The translations under genes and the position numbers were made by a program. This document shows positions 1 to 6,836 of a DNA stretch of 7,452 nucleotides, in pieces; position 1 is the stretch's first letter; each line of letters opens with the position of its first letter. Where the stretch lies: the NCBI GenBank assembly GCA_030616935.1, contig JAUWWJ010000072.1, positions 1 through 7,452 of the forward strand. Direction: 5' to 3'. The notes beneath the pieces were generated by a model, which did no database searches, was not told the DNA's origin, and saw nothing but the letters and a program-made list of their open reading frames with translations. This DNA is from Planctomycetaceae bacterium. Lineage in GTDB: Bacteria > Planctomycetota > Planctomycetia > Pirellulales > UBA1268.

Positions 1-449
1 ATGACTATGTTTTTCCCATTCAGGTCGAATGCGTGTTGCACGCTGGAGAAGGCAAGTCGAGCCTCTCGCTCTCCAGAGATAACCTCAACATTGAGGCCAA
101 CTTCATTTTGTATTCGCTGGCAGAATTCGGGTCCGTTGGTGGCTTCACGAACAGCACATGTGGCAATTGTACGCAGTGCCGAAACCTGATACCCAGCAGC
201 TATTTGCTTGAATGTCGCAAGAGCGTCAAGAGTTCTAGCCATCGCATCGTCATCAAGTCGCCCGTCAGAAGAGATGCTGCGGGCGAGTCTCGTCGGTTCC
301 CGTTCCTCGTCGAGAATTCGGTAACTGCTTCCCCGGAACACTTCAGCAACGAGAAGTCGTACGCTGTTGCTGCCGATATCAATTCCAGCTAGGCGGCTTG
401 CCATCTCGGCATTGAGGTAGATTTGTTTTTGATCAGGTGGGGTAGTCAT
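1..449 (-). CDS. Ppx/GppA family exopolyphosphatase / pppGpp phosphatase, N-terminal part (runs off left edge)
   Basis: This minus-strand gene starts at ATG 449-447, and 149 full codons are visible before the edge. Ppx/GppA enzymes belong to the actin-like ATPase superfamily and hydrolyse terminal phosphates of polyphosphate or pppGpp in the cytoplasm. The sequence shows GIDIGSNSVRLLVAEV at residues 22-37 (phosphate-1 loop, the family signature), ATCAVREATNG at 96-106 (compare the family's ATSAVRxAxNG) and VISGEREARLAF at 123-134 (family SGxxEARL). Their order and spacing fit the first domain. A second possible start is Met16 (base 404), which would put the DIGSNS loop closer to the N-terminus, as is usual. 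Neither start has a convincing ribosome binding site. The gene is divergent from ribF across about 150 bases. Polyphosphatase and guanosine pentaphosphatase activity cannot be told apart from this fragment, and any C-terminal HD domain lies outside the window. Confidence 0.9.
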   Translation of the reverse strand, partial: MTTPPDQKQIYLNAEMASRLAGIDIGSNSVRLLVAEVFRGSSYRILDEEREPTRLARSISSDGRLDDDAMARTLDALATFKQIAAGYQVSALRTIATCAVREATNGPEFCQRIQNEVGLNVEVISGEREARLAFSSVQHAFDLNGKNIV

Positions 450-521
450 GGGAGATTGAACTCGAAAGAAAAATTTCACTCTCAGGTTTTTCTATCATAC
501 TCGGAGGGCTATTGCCGCTGA

Positions 522-548
522 TTGGGTTGCACTTCTAGTTCGTATAAT
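522..548 (+). promoter_or_regulatory. Putative sigma70-type promoter for ribF
   Basis: A perfect TATAAT lies at 543-548 in the 150-base divergent region between the Ppx/GppA gene and ribF. The best -35 candidate is TTGGGT at 522-527, with a short 15-base spacer, so only the -10 box is strong. Transcription would start near 555 and give a leader of about 45 bases. On the other strand a TATGAT (499-494) could serve the Ppx/GppA gene, but it has no good -35. The leader is too short for an FMN riboswitch. Confidence 0.35.
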
Positions 549-599
549 TTCAACTATTGCTACCTCACACTAATTTACCGCTTTCTGTAATTTTCACAC

Positions 600-1601
600 G
601 TGACACGAACATTTTCAGGAACTGTCTTTAGTAACCGCGAGGGTGTAACGTTTCCTGAAAACGGCTGTGGGATCACAGTTGGAAACTTTGACGGTGTGCA
701 TCTTGGGCATCGGGAAATTGTCAGAAGACTGATCGGTTTGGTGCAGCCGCACGGTCTGCCGGCTGTCGCGTTGACGTTTGACCCTCATCCTGCGGAACTG
801 CTTCACCCAGGCCTCGCCAGGCGTTTTTTAACAACAACACAACGTCGTGCAGAACTTCTACTCTCTCTGGGTTTAGACGCAGTGTTTGTTCTCAATACGA
901 CCCCAGAATTGTTGAAGCTTTCGGCCGAGGAGTTTTATAGCGAGGTGCTTTGTCGATGTTTTCATCCGGCTGCTATCGCTGAGGGTGAAGATTTCCATTT
1001 TGGTCATAATCGACAGGGGACGTTATCAGATCTGAAGCGATGGGCTAACAGAGATTCAATTGAGTTGACAACAGTATCTCCTGTGCGGATTTTTGGCACT
1101 GCAGTCTCGAGTTCAAGAATACGTGGTTTGTTAGAGGAAGGAAATGTAGCAGACGCGAATGACTTACTCGTTTTTCCATACAGGGTAGAGGGGCGGGTTG
1201 AGCAAGGTCAGCGACGTGGCAAGGCACTTGGTTTTCCGACGGCAAATCTTGGGAATGTGCATACGTTGATTCCTCATGACGGTGTCTACGCAGGAGTGGC
1301 TACGACAGCGTCTGGCAGCCGGTATGGGGCAGCGATACATGTAGGGAAAAACCTCACGTTCAGTGCTGCGGAAAAGACGATAGAAGTTCATCTGCTTGGT
1401 TTCGTGGGCGATCTTTACGGCCAATTGCTGCAGGTAGAATTTTTTCAACGCCTGCGGTCAACTGAAAAATTTGAGGGAGTTGAGGCACTTACGAAGCAGC
1501 TTCATGCAGATGTTGTGCACGTCGAATCCCTCTCACGGGTAAATTTAGAAAAACCGCAGTCTCAAGGAGTTTCACTCTCCTCGACGTGTTTTTCCGGGTA
1601 A
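600..1601 (+). CDS. ribF: Bifunctional riboflavin kinase / FAD synthetase RibF
   Basis: This cytoplasmic enzyme phosphorylates riboflavin to FMN and then adenylylates FMN to FAD. The N-terminal FMN adenylyltransferase domain has GNFDGVHLGH (residues 28-37, the nucleotidyltransferase HxGH site), FDPHP (60-64), GEDFHFGHNRQG (129-140) and SSSRIR (170-175). The C-terminal riboflavin kinase domain has GKALGFPTANL (207-217, with the PTAN metal/ATP motif), DGVYAG (227-232) and IEVHLLGFVGDLYG (261-274) with the expected Glu at 262. The GTG start is forced: an in-frame TAA lies at 588-590 and no other start codon lies before the first motif. There is no clear Shine-Dalgarno. At 333 residues it is slightly longer than usual because of a roughly 23-residue polar tail. 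The segment that is usually NIGxxPTF reads IHVGKNLTF (246-254), so the kinase half is somewhat divergent. nrnA follows after 69 bases with no clear terminator between, so the two are probably co-transcribed. Confidence 0.96.
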   Translation: MTRTFSGTVFSNREGVTFPENGCGITVGNFDGVHLGHREIVRRLIGLVQPHGLPAVALTFDPHPAELLHPGLARRFLTTTQRRAELLLSLGLDAVFVLNTTPELLKLSAEEFYSEVLCRCFHPAAIAEGEDFHFGHNRQGTLSDLKRWANRDSIELTTVSPVRIFGTAVSSSRIRGLLEEGNVADANDLLVFPYRVEGRVEQGQRRGKALGFPTANLGNVHTLIPHDGVYAGVATTASGSRYGAAIHVGKNLTFSAAEKTIEVHLLGFVGDLYGQLLQVEFFQRLRSTEKFEGVEALTKQLHADVVHVESLSRVNLEKPQSQGVSLSSTCFSG

Positions 1602-1658
1602 ACTACCAGGGCTTTTTTATAGAAATTTCTGAGTCTGGCTACGTCCGTGTTTTACACA

Positions 1659-1664
1659 AAGGAA
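1659..1664 (+). promoter_or_regulatory. Ribosome binding site that sets the nrnA start
   Basis: AAGGAA ends 6 bases before ATG 1671. The alternative in-frame GTG at 1647 has no such site and would add 8 residues ahead of the conserved domain, so 1671 is preferred. Confidence 0.6.
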
Positions 1665-1670
1665 AATTCC

Positions 1671-2669
1671 ATGCGTCTTGATTGGTCTGCGTTTCTCACC
1701 GTTATCGAGGAGTCAAAGCGAGTTGTACTCACAAGTCATGTAAGGCCCGACTGTGATGCCCTTGGCAGCGAGTTAGGAATGGCTGGGATTCTCGAAGCCG
1801 TCGGCAAGGATGTCCGTATAGTCAATGCGCAGGAGACGCCAGCCAATCTTCAGTGGATTGATCCCCAGCATAAATTGGAGTCGTTAGCGAAAGGTGTTAC
1901 ACCAGCAGATCTTGATGACCGTGATTTACTCATTGTTCTTGATACCAGTGCGTGGGCGCAGCTTGGGGCAATGGGAGAGGTGCTCAAGCGACGGCGGGAA
2001 CGTGTTGTCGTTGTTGACCATCATGTGAGTGAAGATGACCTTTCGGATCGTTGGTTTAAAGATACGACAGCTGAAGCCACAGCACGAATTGTGTATGAAA
2101 TTGGTCTTCGCTTGCGGGTTCCCCTCACTGAATCGATTGCAACGCCACTGTACGCCGGGCTCTCGACTGATACCGGGGGATTTCGCTTTCCCTCTGCAAG
2201 CGGCGAGACATTTCGTGTGGCTGCTCGTCTTGTTGATGCCGGCGCGAGTCCGCCATTCATTTACCGAGAGCTTTTTGAGCAAGATACGCTTGCTCGACTA
2301 CACCTCGTTGGCCGAACGCTTGCCGGAGCACGGACCTTCAACGACGGCAACTGTATCCTTTCGACAGTTCGACAGTCCGATATCAAAGAGGTCGGTGCCT
2401 CACCAGCTGATACCGAGGATCTTATCAACTTGACTCTTGCGGTGAAGGGAACACAGGTTGCCGCAATCATGATTGAGCAGCCTGATAAGAGAGTGAAACT
2501 CAGCTTTCGGAGTCGTGGTGCTGCTGACTGCAGTGCCCTTGCCGGGCACTTTGGCGGCGGCGGCCATAAAGCAGCTGCCGGGGCAATTACCACAGGGGCA
2601 TTCGACGAGATTGAGAAACAGGTGACAGAAGCTGTCGACGCCGCGTGGCATGCTCTCCAACCGGCGTGA
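1671..2669 (+). CDS. nrnA: DHH/DHHA1 phosphoesterase, NrnA-type oligoribonuclease / pAp phosphatase
   Basis: NrnA-type enzymes degrade nanoRNAs (2-5 nt) to mononucleotides at the end of RNA turnover and often dephosphorylate pAp to AMP, using Mn2+ in the cytoplasm. All DHH motifs are visible: SHVRPDCDALGSE at residues 22-34 (His23, Asp27, Asp29), LIVLDTS at 87-93 (Asp91), VVDHHVSED at 114-122 (Asp116-His117-His118) and GLSTDTGGFRF at 163-173 (Asp167). The C-terminal DHHA1 domain has the substrate-binding GHFGGGGHKAAAG at 292-304. The 332-residue length is typical of the family. The start at ATG 1671 is chosen for its AAGGAA box; GTG 1647 is possible. It follows ribF. In many bacteria nrnA and ribF both sit in the infB-rbfA-truB neighbourhood, and this pair may be a remnant of that order without truB. 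RecJ and c-di-AMP phosphodiesterase GdpP are less likely because extra domains are absent. Confidence 0.93.
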   Translation: MRLDWSAFLTVIEESKRVVLTSHVRPDCDALGSELGMAGILEAVGKDVRIVNAQETPANLQWIDPQHKLESLAKGVTPADLDDRDLLIVLDTSAWAQLGAMGEVLKRRRERVVVVDHHVSEDDLSDRWFKDTTAEATARIVYEIGLRLRVPLTESIATPLYAGLSTDTGGFRFPSASGETFRVAARLVDAGASPPFIYRELFEQDTLARLHLVGRTLAGARTFNDGNCILSTVRQSDIKEVGASPADTEDLINLTLAVKGTQVAAIMIEQPDKRVKLSFRSRGAADCSALAGHFGGGGHKAAAGAITTGAFDEIEKQVTEAVDAAWHALQPA

Positions 2670-2802
2670 ACTCGTTGCGTTCAGGAAGTTTCTGTTGGAT
2701 GATTCGGTCAATAATAGCGCATCAAAAGGATAGACTGACTGTAATGGTGTATCCTCACAGACATTCTTGAAAATAAAAAGAATTCAAAAGAGAGGTCCAG
2801 GC
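2670..2802 (+). other. Intergenic region upstream of the Rieske-cytochrome b pair
   Basis: This 133-base gap probably contains the start of the respiratory transcript, but I see no convincing -35/-10 pair. An inverted repeat AGGATA (2727-2732) / TATCCT (2750-2755) with a 17-base spacer could be an operator half-site pair; arms of 6 are common by chance. A small TGAAC/GTTCA stem overlaps the nrnA stop codon and is not followed by a T-run, so it is not a good terminator. AGAGGT at 2791-2796, 6 bases before GTG 2803, is the likely ribosome binding site and favours that start over TTG 2767. Confidence 0.35.
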
Positions 2803-3363
2803 GTGACTGCGGAATCACATCAAGAACCAGCTGACGAGAAGACAAAGCGTCGTAGCTTTTTGACAGGTGCTTTGGCGATGCTGTGCGGAGGTCTCGCCAC
2901 ACTCCCACCTTTCGGTGCTGCACTGTGGGCGTTACTTGATCCCCTGCGTCGCTCATCGGGCGCGGCTTCATTCCTCCCGCTGACTGATCTCACGAATGTT
3001 CCGGCAGATGGTCAACCTCGGCAATTTCCAGTGATCGCTGATCGGGTTGATGCGTGGACAGGATTTAAAGCCGAACCGATTGGAGCCGTTTATGTAAAAA
3101 GAGATGAGGGGAGCGATCGCGTTGAGGCGCTGTCCGCGACGTGCCCTCATGCCGGCTGCTTTGTTGAATTAGATGAGGCAGCAGGTTGTTTTCGCTGCCC
3201 ATGTCATAACAGTAGCTTTACTCTTGACGGTGGTATTGTTGCACCAAGCCCAAGTCCTCGATCAATGGACAGTCTTGAATGTGAGGTCAGCAAGTCGGGT
3301 GCGGTATCCGTAAAGTGGCAGAATTTTTATTCAGGCACTGAAGAGAAGGTGGCTCGAAAATGA
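2803..3363 (+). CDS. Rieske [2Fe-2S] protein of a cytochrome bc complex, Tat-anchored
   Basis: This is the QcrA/PetC-type high-potential iron-sulfur subunit that takes the first electron from quinol at the Qo site and passes it to cytochrome c on the outer face of the cytoplasmic membrane. The N-terminus has a twin-arginine motif KRRSFLTG (residues 15-22) followed by a hydrophobic stretch (about 23-45), typical of an uncleaved Tat anchor. The cluster site is CPHAGC (114-119) and CPCHNSSF (132-139). Predicted ligands are Cys114, His116, Cys132 and His135, with a Cys119-Cys134 disulfide. PSPSPRSMDSLE near residues 148-159 matches the proline loop that usually follows. At 186 residues it is of normal size. 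GTG 2803 is chosen because AGAGGT sits 6 bases upstream; TTG 2767 would add 12 residues. The stop overlaps the cytochrome b start (ATGA), so the two are probably translationally coupled. Confidence 0.95.
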   Translation: MTAESHQEPADEKTKRRSFLTGALAMLCGGLATLPPFGAALWALLDPLRRSSGAASFLPLTDLTNVPADGQPRQFPVIADRVDAWTGFKAEPIGAVYVKRDEGSDRVEALSATCPHAGCFVELDEAAGCFRCPCHNSSFTLDGGIVAPSPSPRSMDSLECEVSKSGAVSVKWQNFYSGTEEKVARK

Positions 3364-5444
3364 CGGACACCCAAAGTCCTGACACATCTTCGGATGGCAA
3401 CGTGGCAGTTGGTATACGCGGGCTTGGTAATTGGCTTGATAGCAGAACAGGCTACCGAGCCCTTCTTAAAAGCGCACTTTACGAGCGAGTTCCGGGTGGG
3501 GCTCGTTGGCGTTATGTATGGGGAAGCACGCTTGTTTTCGCTTTTATGACACAGGTTATTACCGGCTTGGTGCTCTGGGCGAGTTACTCAGCCAGCGCAC
3601 AGACTGCCTGGGAGAGCGTTTATTTCATTCAGCACGAGATGACAGGAGGCTGGCTCCTTCGAGGCATTCATCACGTGATGGCCCAGGCAATGATTGTCTT
3701 GTTGGCTCTTCATGTCATGCAGGTTGTGATTGATGGCGCGTATCGAGCTCCGCGTGAAGTAAACTTCTGGTTAGGGCTGGTATTGATGACGCTGGTTCTT
3801 GGCATGGCTCTTACGGGATACCTTTTGCCGTGGGACCAGAAAGGGTATTGGGCGACTCGCGTTGCGACCAATTTGGCTGGTCTCGTACCGTTGATAGGGC
3901 CATCGATCCAGCAGCTTGTTGTAGGGGGGCCTGACTATGGCCACCACACACTCACACGGTTCTTTGCATTGCATGCGGGATTTTTACCGGCAACGTTGGT
4001 TCTCTTTCTTGTCTTACACCTTTCGTTGTTTCGTAAACATGGCCTGCACGCCAAGCAACCAGTCACTCAGCCCGATGCAATGTTTTGGCCGGATCAGGTG
4101 CTCAAAGATGCGGTTGCGATGCTTGCTGTTATGGCAGTTGTGTTAGGAGTGATTCTCTTGCCAGCGTTGCGAGCAATTCTTGCGGGGGAACCGATCGTTT
4201 CCGGGCATCTTGGAGCAGAACTTGGTGTGCCGGCTGATCCTTCGGAACCGTACGCTGCCGCCCGACCGGAATGGTACTTTCTTTTTCTGTTCCAGTTTCT
4301 CAAAGTTTTTGAGGGCTGGGGGGCGACGGGTGAATTTCTTGGAGCCATCGTCGTGCCTGGAGCAACGTTGGGTGTGATGTTTCTTATGCCAATTTTGGGG
4401 CAATGGAAACTAGGCCATCGTTTTAATGTAGTTTTTACAGTCGCAATCTTGGCAGGAGCCGGCCTTTTGACAGCCATGGCGGTGCACGAAGATTATTATG
4501 CGCTCTGGGCGGACCGATCTGCCTTTGCAGACGTTGAAAAGCTACTCGACTCAACTGGAGGGGATAGCGAGAAGATTGCAGCGGCACTCGGGCATGATGA
4601 AAAGAAAATAAAGGACTTCGAGAACAGGCGTCATAAGCTTGAAGCCATTCGTCGTTCTGAGGCGTTTTTGAGTGCTGTGAAGCAGGCTGGGATTGATGCT
4701 GATCGAGCAATAGAGCTCGCAGGACGCCCTGGAAAAATTCCACCTACTGGAGCACTTTCGTTGGTGCGTAGTGATCCGCTGACGCAAGGGCCGAGATTAT
4801 TCGCACAGCACTGTGCAAGTTGTCATGCACATGTTGATCCTTCTGTAGAAGGTGCTGAGCAGGTTTTTGCAAAAGGGTCTGCTGCAAATCTTTTTGAATT
4901 CGGAGGAGAGTCTTGGGTGCGAGGGCTGCTTGATCCCAAGCAGGTCGCCAGCGCTGCTTATTTTGGGAACACAGCGCACAGTGAAGGCGACATGGTGTCA
5001 TTCGTTTCAGAAGATTTCGAGGACAAAGATGTCTGGACGCAAGCAGATAAAGAAGCCGTTGTGTTCGCTCTTGTTGAAGAGGCTGGCCTACTCAATGGCA
5101 CCGAAAGCACGAAGCTCGTCAAACGAGGAAGGGAATTGATTGCTGATACCGATCGCTGTGGAAGTTGCCATCCGTATCGAGAGAATGAGACGGAGCTTGG
5201 TTATGCTCCCGACTTGAACGGATGGGGTTCTAGAGAGTGGGTGATAGGCATCATCTCTGATCCAACCCACCAACGATTTTATCCAGACACCAACGATCGG
5301 ATGCCACGATTCGGTGTGGCATCCGAAGGTGGTCTGCCAGCCTTAACAAGTGAGCAGATTGAACTTATCAGCCGTTGGTTGCGTGGTTCCTGGTATCGGC
5401 CTGCGGTGAATGAAAAGTCGGGGTCTGCTACAGGTCACCCATGA
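3360..5444 (+). CDS. Cytochrome b (b6/subunit IV type) fused to a C-terminal two-haem cytochrome c
   Basis: This membrane subunit of a quinol:cytochrome c reductase carries the quinone sites and two b haems, plus its own c-type haem acceptors. Residues 1-225 resemble cytochrome b6. Helices lie near 52-77, 104-126, 136-157 and 200-223. Haem b ligands are His104/His118 and His205/His220. PREVNFW and GYLLPWDQKGYW (153-164) are classic b6 segments. Residues 240-375 match subunit IV: PDQVLKDAV (244-252), the Qo motif PEWY (303-306) and three more helices. That makes seven helices, so the C-terminus should be periplasmic. A charged linker (376-475) leads to c-haem sites HCASCH (484-489, possible Met545 ligand in GDMVSF) and RCGSCH (599-604, Met648 in DRMPRFG). 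At 694 residues it is far longer than plain cytochrome b (about 400) and replaces a separate cytochrome c1. It overlaps the Rieske gene by 4 bases. No clear terminator is visible in the 74-base gap (5445-5518) before the convergent gdh. Confidence 0.94.
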   Translation: MTDTQSPDTSSDGNVAVGIRGLGNWLDSRTGYRALLKSALYERVPGGARWRYVWGSTLVFAFMTQVITGLVLWASYSASAQTAWESVYFIQHEMTGGWLLRGIHHVMAQAMIVLLALHVMQVVIDGAYRAPREVNFWLGLVLMTLVLGMALTGYLLPWDQKGYWATRVATNLAGLVPLIGPSIQQLVVGGPDYGHHTLTRFFALHAGFLPATLVLFLVLHLSLFRKHGLHAKQPVTQPDAMFWPDQVLKDAVAMLAVMAVVLGVILLPALRAILAGEPIVSGHLGAELGVPADPSEPYAAARPEWYFLFLFQFLKVFEGWGATGEFLGAIVVPGATLGVMFLMPILGQWKLGHRFNVVFTVAILAGAGLLTAMAVHEDYYALWADRSAFADVEKLLDSTGGDSEKIAAALGHDEKKIKDFENRRHKLEAIRRSEAFLSAVKQAGIDADRAIELAGRPGKIPPTGALSLVRSDPLTQGPRLFAQHCASCHAHVDPSVEGAEQVFAKGSAANLFEFGGESWVRGLLDPKQVASAAYFGNTAHSEGDMVSFVSEDFEDKDVWTQADKEAVVFALVEEAGLLNGTESTKLVKRGRELIADTDRCGSCHPYRENETELGYAPDLNGWGSREWVIGIISDPTHQRFYPDTNDRMPRFGVASEGGLPALTSEQIELISRWLRGSWYRPAVNEKSGSATGHP
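5297..5326. repeat. Perfect 11-bp inverted repeat inside the second cytochrome c domain
   Basis: TCGGATGCCAC (5297-5307) and GTGGCATCCGA (5316-5326) are exact reverse complements separated by 8 bases, and a G-U pair could close the loop further in RNA. It lies within the codons for the haem ligand segment DRMPRFGVASEG, about 120 bases before the stop. No T-run follows, so it is not a standard intrinsic terminator. It would form a strong mRNA hairpin. Whether it has a function is unknown. Confidence 0.7.
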
Positions 5445-5518
5445 CATTGTTTAGAGAGTAGCCTTCAGCGTCCCAGAATTACTTCAGATAGCTGGCCTCA
5501 GTGGGGATGTCGTAGGGT

Positions 5519-6754
5519 CTATTCAATGCCTCCAAGAGCAGTTGCGCGATGCACTCTTCCGACTCCGAGCATAAAAGCCGCTGTTCGTAGAGATACCTTT
5601 CTTGTTGAGGCGAGTTGCCAGACCTGCTCGAAGGCTTCACCAAGAATACGGTCCAGTTCTTGCCGAACTCGATTCATTCCCCATTGATAATGTTGACGGT
5701 TTTGTACCCACTCAAACCAACTTGCAGTTACACCACCTGCGTTACACAAAATGTCTGGGAGCACCGTGACTCCGATCTCGTCGAAGAATGCGTCAGCGGC
5801 AGCATTCGTCGGTGCATTTGCTGCTTCAATAACAATGGGTGCTTTGATGTGACCAGCATTTTCGCTTGTCAGAACGCCTCCAAGGGCGGCTGGAATCAAG
5901 ACGTCGCAGTTGCAGAAAAGAAGTTCCTGGTGAGAAATAGCATCTCCTCCCTTGTAACCAGCCAACGCACCACCATTGCTGTGGACGTATCGAATCATCT
6001 CAAGCACATCGAGCCCTTTGTCGCTGTGAAAGTTTGCGGTCGCGTCACCCACGGCAATAATTCGACATTCTGCATCATGGAGAAACTTTGCTGTGTGCGT
6101 GCCGACATTACCAAAACCTTGTATCGCGACCCGTGTGCCAGGTATTCGTCTACCAAGACGGCTGAGAAGTTTTAAGGTGAGAAGCCCGACACCACGACCA
6201 GTGGCTTCTTCACGACCGGGCAGCCCATGGTATTCCACTGGCTTGCCGGTAACACATGCAGGAGAGAAACCATGAAATTTGTCGTATTGGTTCATGATCC
6301 ATGCCATAACTTCCGACGAGGTTCCCATGTCGGGTGCTGGAATATCAACATCAGGCCCAATAAGGTCATGCACGTTGTCAACAAAACGTCTGGTGACTCG
6401 TTCGAGCTCTCGGGTTGAAAGAGATGTAGGATCTAGTGCGATGCCACCTTTGGCGCCTCCATACGGAATATTCACAACGGCCGTCTTCCAGGTCATCAGT
6501 GACGCAAGAGCTCGAATCTCATCAAGGTCTACTTGAGAATGGTATCGCAGCCCGCCTTTCATTGGTCCGCGGGCGTTGTTGTGCTGAACTCGATACCCAA
6601 TAAAAGTGGCAATAGCTCCTGAATCAAGTTCTACCGGAATCTGAACCTGTACTTCTCGTCGTGGCGTGAGGAGCAGTTGCCGCATGTTCTCGTTGAGATC
6701 GAGTTGATCTGCTGCTCGATCAAAATAAATTCTGTTGGCCTCACTCGATCGCAT
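5519..6754 (-). CDS. gdhA: Glutamate dehydrogenase (hexameric Glu/Leu/Phe/Val dehydrogenase family)
   Basis: This cytoplasmic enzyme interconverts glutamate with 2-oxoglutarate and ammonia using NAD(P), linking nitrogen assimilation or glutamate catabolism to the TCA cycle. The 411-residue length is standard. The N-terminal domain has [10 protein letters not shown] (63-72, Lys66), [17 protein letters not shown] (88-104, Lys90 and catalytic Lys102) and PAPDMGT (139-145, catalytic Asp142). These four residues have the same spacing as Lys89/113/125/Asp165 of Clostridium symbiosum GDH. Lys66, together with Ser345 in [13 protein letters not shown], indicates glutamate rather than leucine or phenylalanine, since leucine enzymes have a non-charged residue at the Lys66 position. 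The Rossmann domain has GFGNVG (213-218). Asp237 at the end of the next strand hints at NAD, but cofactor preference is not secure. ATG 6754 is preceded by a weak AGG about 9 bases upstream. The stop is TAG. The gene is convergent with the cytochrome gene and divergent from the kinase-like gene. Confidence 0.96.
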   Translation of the reverse strand: MRSSEANRIYFDRAADQLDLNENMRQLLLTPRREVQVQIPVELDSGAIATFIGYRVQHNNARGPMKGGLRYHSQVDLDEIRALASLMTWKTAVVNIPYGGAKGGIALDPTSLSTRELERVTRRFVDNVHDLIGPDVDIPAPDMGTSSEVMAWIMNQYDKFHGFSPACVTGKPVEYHGLPGREEATGRGVGLLTLKLLSRLGRRIPGTRVAIQGFGNVGTHTAKFLHDAECRIIAVGDATANFHSDKGLDVLEMIRYVHSNGGALAGYKGGDAISHQELLFCNCDVLIPAALGGVLTSENAGHIKAPIVIEAANAPTNAAADAFFDEIGVTVLPDILCNAGGVTASWFEWVQNRQHYQWGMNRVRQELDRILGEAFEQVWQLASTRKVSLRTAAFMLGVGRVHRATALGGIE

Positions 6755-6791
6755 GGTACTCGACCTGTTTTGGGGATGTCACTGCTTCGCG

Positions 6792-6814
6792 TAGTATGCC
6801 CTGACGGGATACTA
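6792..6814. repeat. Inverted repeat in the gdh leader (possible operator or mRNA hairpin)
   Basis: TAGTAT-g-CCC (6792-6801) pairs with GGG-ATACTA (6806-6814) across a TGAC loop: 9 base pairs with one bulged G. It lies 38-60 bases upstream of the gdh start, just downstream of the predicted promoter. It could be a regulator-binding site or a hairpin in the 5' leader. No T-run follows it in the gdh direction. Confidence 0.55.
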
Positions 6815-6836
6815 ACTTTATCGTCGGTATCAAGGG

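Noticed and set aside
450..599. Possible FMN riboswitch upstream of ribF
   Set aside because: The region is only 150 bases, shared with a divergent gene, and lacks the conserved helices and length of an FMN riboswitch.
1595..1620. Possible terminator after ribF (GGTA-AAC-TACC then a run of T)
   Set aside because: The stem is only 4 bp and the T-run begins several bases after it; too weak to call.
2767..2802. Longer Rieske protein starting at TTG 2767
   Set aside because: GTG 2803 has an AGAGGT box at proper spacing and already gives a normal Tat N-terminus; the upstream extension adds only a basic stretch.
5445..5518. Search for a bidirectional terminator between the convergent cytochrome and gdh genes
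   Set aside because: Only a 4-bp CCAG/CTGG stem with a long loop and no T-run is visible, so no terminator is claimed.
5615..6175. 186-codon frame antisense to gdh
   Set aside because: gdh is certain from its catalytic residues and spacing; the antisense frame has no recognisable domain and its length is explained by codon bias on the other strand.
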